This document shows positions 7,772 to 9,224 of a DNA stretch of 9,224 nucleotides, piece after piece. Position numbers and translations under genes: made by a program. The stretch spans positions 1-9,224 of the forward strand of contig JBKHYG010000130.1 of NCBI GenBank assembly GCA_046565595.1, given 5' to 3'. The DNA comes from JBKHYG01 sp046565595 (GTDB lineage: Bacteria > Actinomycetota > AC-67). The notes below the pieces were generated by a model, which was not told the DNA's origin, searched no databases, and saw only the letters and a list, made by a program, of their open reading frames with translations. Every line of letters starts with the position of its first letter. Position 1 is the stretch's first letter.

Positions 7772-8976
7772 CAGATCGCGCAGCTCCCCGTCTTGACCGG
7801 TGACGAGCGTTTCGCGCCGGCGTTCTGAGCGTGACGGATCTCGGCTTCGGTCAATGCATACGACTCTTCAGCATCCTGCGCTGAGGCAGCGAAGATGAGC
7901 CCCCGGACCCGGCCCGCTTCATCAACCAGGGGCCCGCCCGAGTTGCCCTGCCGAACCCGAGCTCGAAGCACATAGATCTCTCGCGTAACCGACCTGCGCG
8001 AGTAGATGTCGCGGCCGACCGCGTCGGTGCGCGCGCGCACCCTCGCGACCGAGATCCTCCGATCGCCTCCGCCCGGATACCCGATCGCGGCGCCGTCGGT
8101 GCCACGCTCGGCGGGTGAATCGGCCAGACCGAGACGGCCTCGTTCGAGGCCTGGCACGCGCAACACCGCGATGTCCTTCTTGGTGTCCATGTAGACGGGC
8201 ACCGCGTCGTAGGCGCGGCCTCCGCCATCTGATGGTTCGAGCACCTTGTGGTCCTTCGTGCCGGCAAGCACATGGGCCGCGGTCATCACATAGCCGCGGC
8301 GGATGCTGAACCCGCTGCCGTCAACCAGGCCGCCACACCCGCGGCTCTCGACCTTGTAGGTAACGCGCGCCGCGGCAAGTATCTGGGCATCGTCTTTCAG
8401 CGATTCGGGCGCAGGTTCGACGCCAGGCGCGAGCGACGGGTTGAGTTGCTGGAAGACCTCCGGGAAACCGGTGTGGTTGAGCAGCCCGCCGAGTCCGGCG
8501 ATCACATCGGGAGGGTCGGGCAGGACCGCATAGGTCGCGCGCAGCACCACCGAGTCTCGGATCGATGCCGCCAGCTGAGGAGCACGCTTGGCCGGGACCG
8601 ACAAGACCCAGGCGCTGAGGATCGCCATCACCGCGGCGATCGTGGACCCGGCCAGTCGATCGGCCTTCTTGATCGACAGGTTGGTTATCCGTCGCAGAAC
8701 TGTGCCCCCAGCAACGGCGATGATCGCTTCTGTCACGAAGGCGACGCCCAGGAACAAGATCACGCCAGTTATCGCCTTGGCTGCCGGCGCGGACGGACCG
8801 AAGGCGTCGACCAGTCGAGGGCTGATGATGCCTCCTACGAACAGTCCCAAGACGAATCCGCCCCAACTGAAGAGCTGCAACATCGCGCCGCGTCGATAGC
8901 CGGTCATGACGGCGAGGGCGACGGCTCCGACGATCAAGAGATCGACGGCCCAACCGAAGGCGGCTTGCTGCTCCAT
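7771..8976 (-). CDS. marP: MarP-like membrane serine protease (CvpA domain + trypsin-like domain)
   Basis: In Mycobacterium tuberculosis MarP (Rv3671c) is a periplasmic protease needed for acid and oxidative resistance. Here residues 1-130 hold four hydrophobic helices (about 10-25, 31-52, 66-90, 110-127) of the CvpA/colicin V production type. A linker (about 130-200) leads to a trypsin-like domain with GSGF...VMTAAHV (His235), DTKKDIAVLRV (Asp268), GAAIGYPGG and RQGNSGGP (Ser346), a complete triad in the expected order. Cys214 and Cys399 are the only cysteines and correspond in position to the regulatory disulfide of mycobacterial MarP. Length of 401 fits the family (397 in M. tuberculosis). 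The start ATG follows the MaoC stop directly (TAGATG) with AAGGAG three bases before it, inside the last MaoC codons. It lies between maoC-like and thiI in one operon. Its natural substrate is not shown by the sequence. Confidence 0.93.
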   Translation of the reverse strand: MEQQAAFGWAVDLLIVGAVALAVMTGYRRGAMLQLFSWGGFVLGLFVGGIISPRLVDAFGPSAPAAKAITGVILFLGVAFVTEAIIAVAGGTVLRRITNLSIKKADRLAGSTIAAVMAILSAWVLSVPAKRAPQLAASIRDSVVLRATYAVLPDPPDVIAGLGGLLNHTGFPEVFQQLNPSLAPGVEPAPESLKDDAQILAAARVTYKVESRGCGGLVDGSGFSIRRGYVMTAAHVLAGTKDHKVLEPSDGGGRAYDAVPVYMDTKKDIAVLRVPGLERGRLGLADSPAERGTDGAAIGYPGGGDRRISVARVRARTDAVGRDIYSRRSVTREIYVLRARVRQGNSGGPLVDEAGRVRGLIFAASAQDAEESYALTEAEIRHAQNAGAKRSSPVKTGSCAI

Positions 8977-9224
8977 CTACTCCTTGGGTTCTGGCACATC
9001 CCCGAACGGGTCGGGAGCTGCGCTCCGCTTCCAGACCATGACCTTGCGCTTGAAGTACAGCACCTCGTCGCCATGCTGGTTGTACCCGCGGGTCTCAACG
9101 GTGACGATCCCTCGGTCATCTTTCGACTTTGACTCAGCCTTGTCTAGCACGAGGGTCTGGGCGTACAGGGTGTCGCCGTGGAAGAAGGGCTTCTTGTGCT
9201 GAAGCGACTCGACCTCGAGGTTCG
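8977..9224 (-). CDS. MaoC-like dehydratase, C-terminal part (gene continues past the right edge)
   Basis: The last 81 codons of a minus-strand gene are present, cut by the window edge at 9224. The sequence runs NLEVESLQHKKPFFHGDTLY at the start of the fragment and ends with RGYNQHGDEVLYFKRKVMVWKR plus a short Pro/Asp-rich tail. The 'phaGDTLyaxtxVxxxxxSkSxxdrGiVtvxtxgxNQxGxxVxxfxRxxMvxkR' pattern is typical of hot-dog-fold MaoC family enoyl-CoA hydratases and mesaconyl-CoA-type hydratases. The catalytic Asp/His of the family lie further N-terminal, outside the window, so activity cannot be judged. Its TAG stop abuts the MarP ATG, making it the upstream gene of the operon. Confidence 0.85.
   Translation of the reverse strand, partial: NLEVESLQHKKPFFHGDTLYAQTLVLDKAESKSKDDRGIVTVETRGYNQHGDEVLYFKRKVMVWKRSAAPDPFGDVPEPKE

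Noticed and set aside
8248..9132. Long plus-strand open frame (294 codons) opposite the MarP gene
   Set aside because: It is antisense to the clear MarP catalytic domain and the MaoC end, with a low-complexity Arg/Gly/Asp/His composition typical of a GC-rich shadow frame.

Overview
This GC-rich window looks like chromosome from an actinobacterium-like lineage. Two things point there: a MarP-type membrane serine protease (CvpA-like membrane domain fused to a trypsin-like domain, with the MarP cysteine pair), and a 16S rRNA whose precursor ends in CCTCCTTTCT. The 16S sequence matches no common genus I can name, so only 'Actinomycetota or a deep relative' is offered, with modest confidence.

Layout. 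(1) Bases 1-1873, minus strand: a compact operon of a short protein with a phage MuF/SPP1-gp7-type Cys/His motif, a two-TM receptor with an extracytoplasmic sensor and a HAMP domain but no output domain, and possibly the first 16 codons of a third gene running off the left edge. (2) Bases 1895-2890, plus strand: a secreted protein that looks like a metal-dependent amidohydrolase or deacylase, divergent from that operon. (3) Bases 2949-4868, minus strand: a self-contained 16S rRNA transcription unit with promoter, leader, 35-bp precursor-processing stem, complete 16S, trailer and terminator. No tRNA, 23S or 5S follows it; the next gene is convergent. (4) Bases 4964-5434, minus: a small secreted four-cysteine protein. 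(5) Bases 5541-6611, plus: a PAPS-dependent sulfotransferase. (6) Bases 6581-9224, minus: a tight operon of a MaoC-like dehydratase (partial), the MarP-like protease and ThiI, joined by abutting or overlapping stop/start codons.

The two most notable points are these. First, the 16S gene is unlinked from 23S; the inverted repeat around it and the terminator just beyond show it is made and processed as its own precursor. Second, the left block (about 1-2940) carries CTAG tetranucleotides several times more often than the right block and holds an orphan phage-head-type motif coupled to an output-less receptor. This suggests a different origin for that block and possibly an uncharacterised module. 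The functions proposed for the left-block genes are inferences from motifs.
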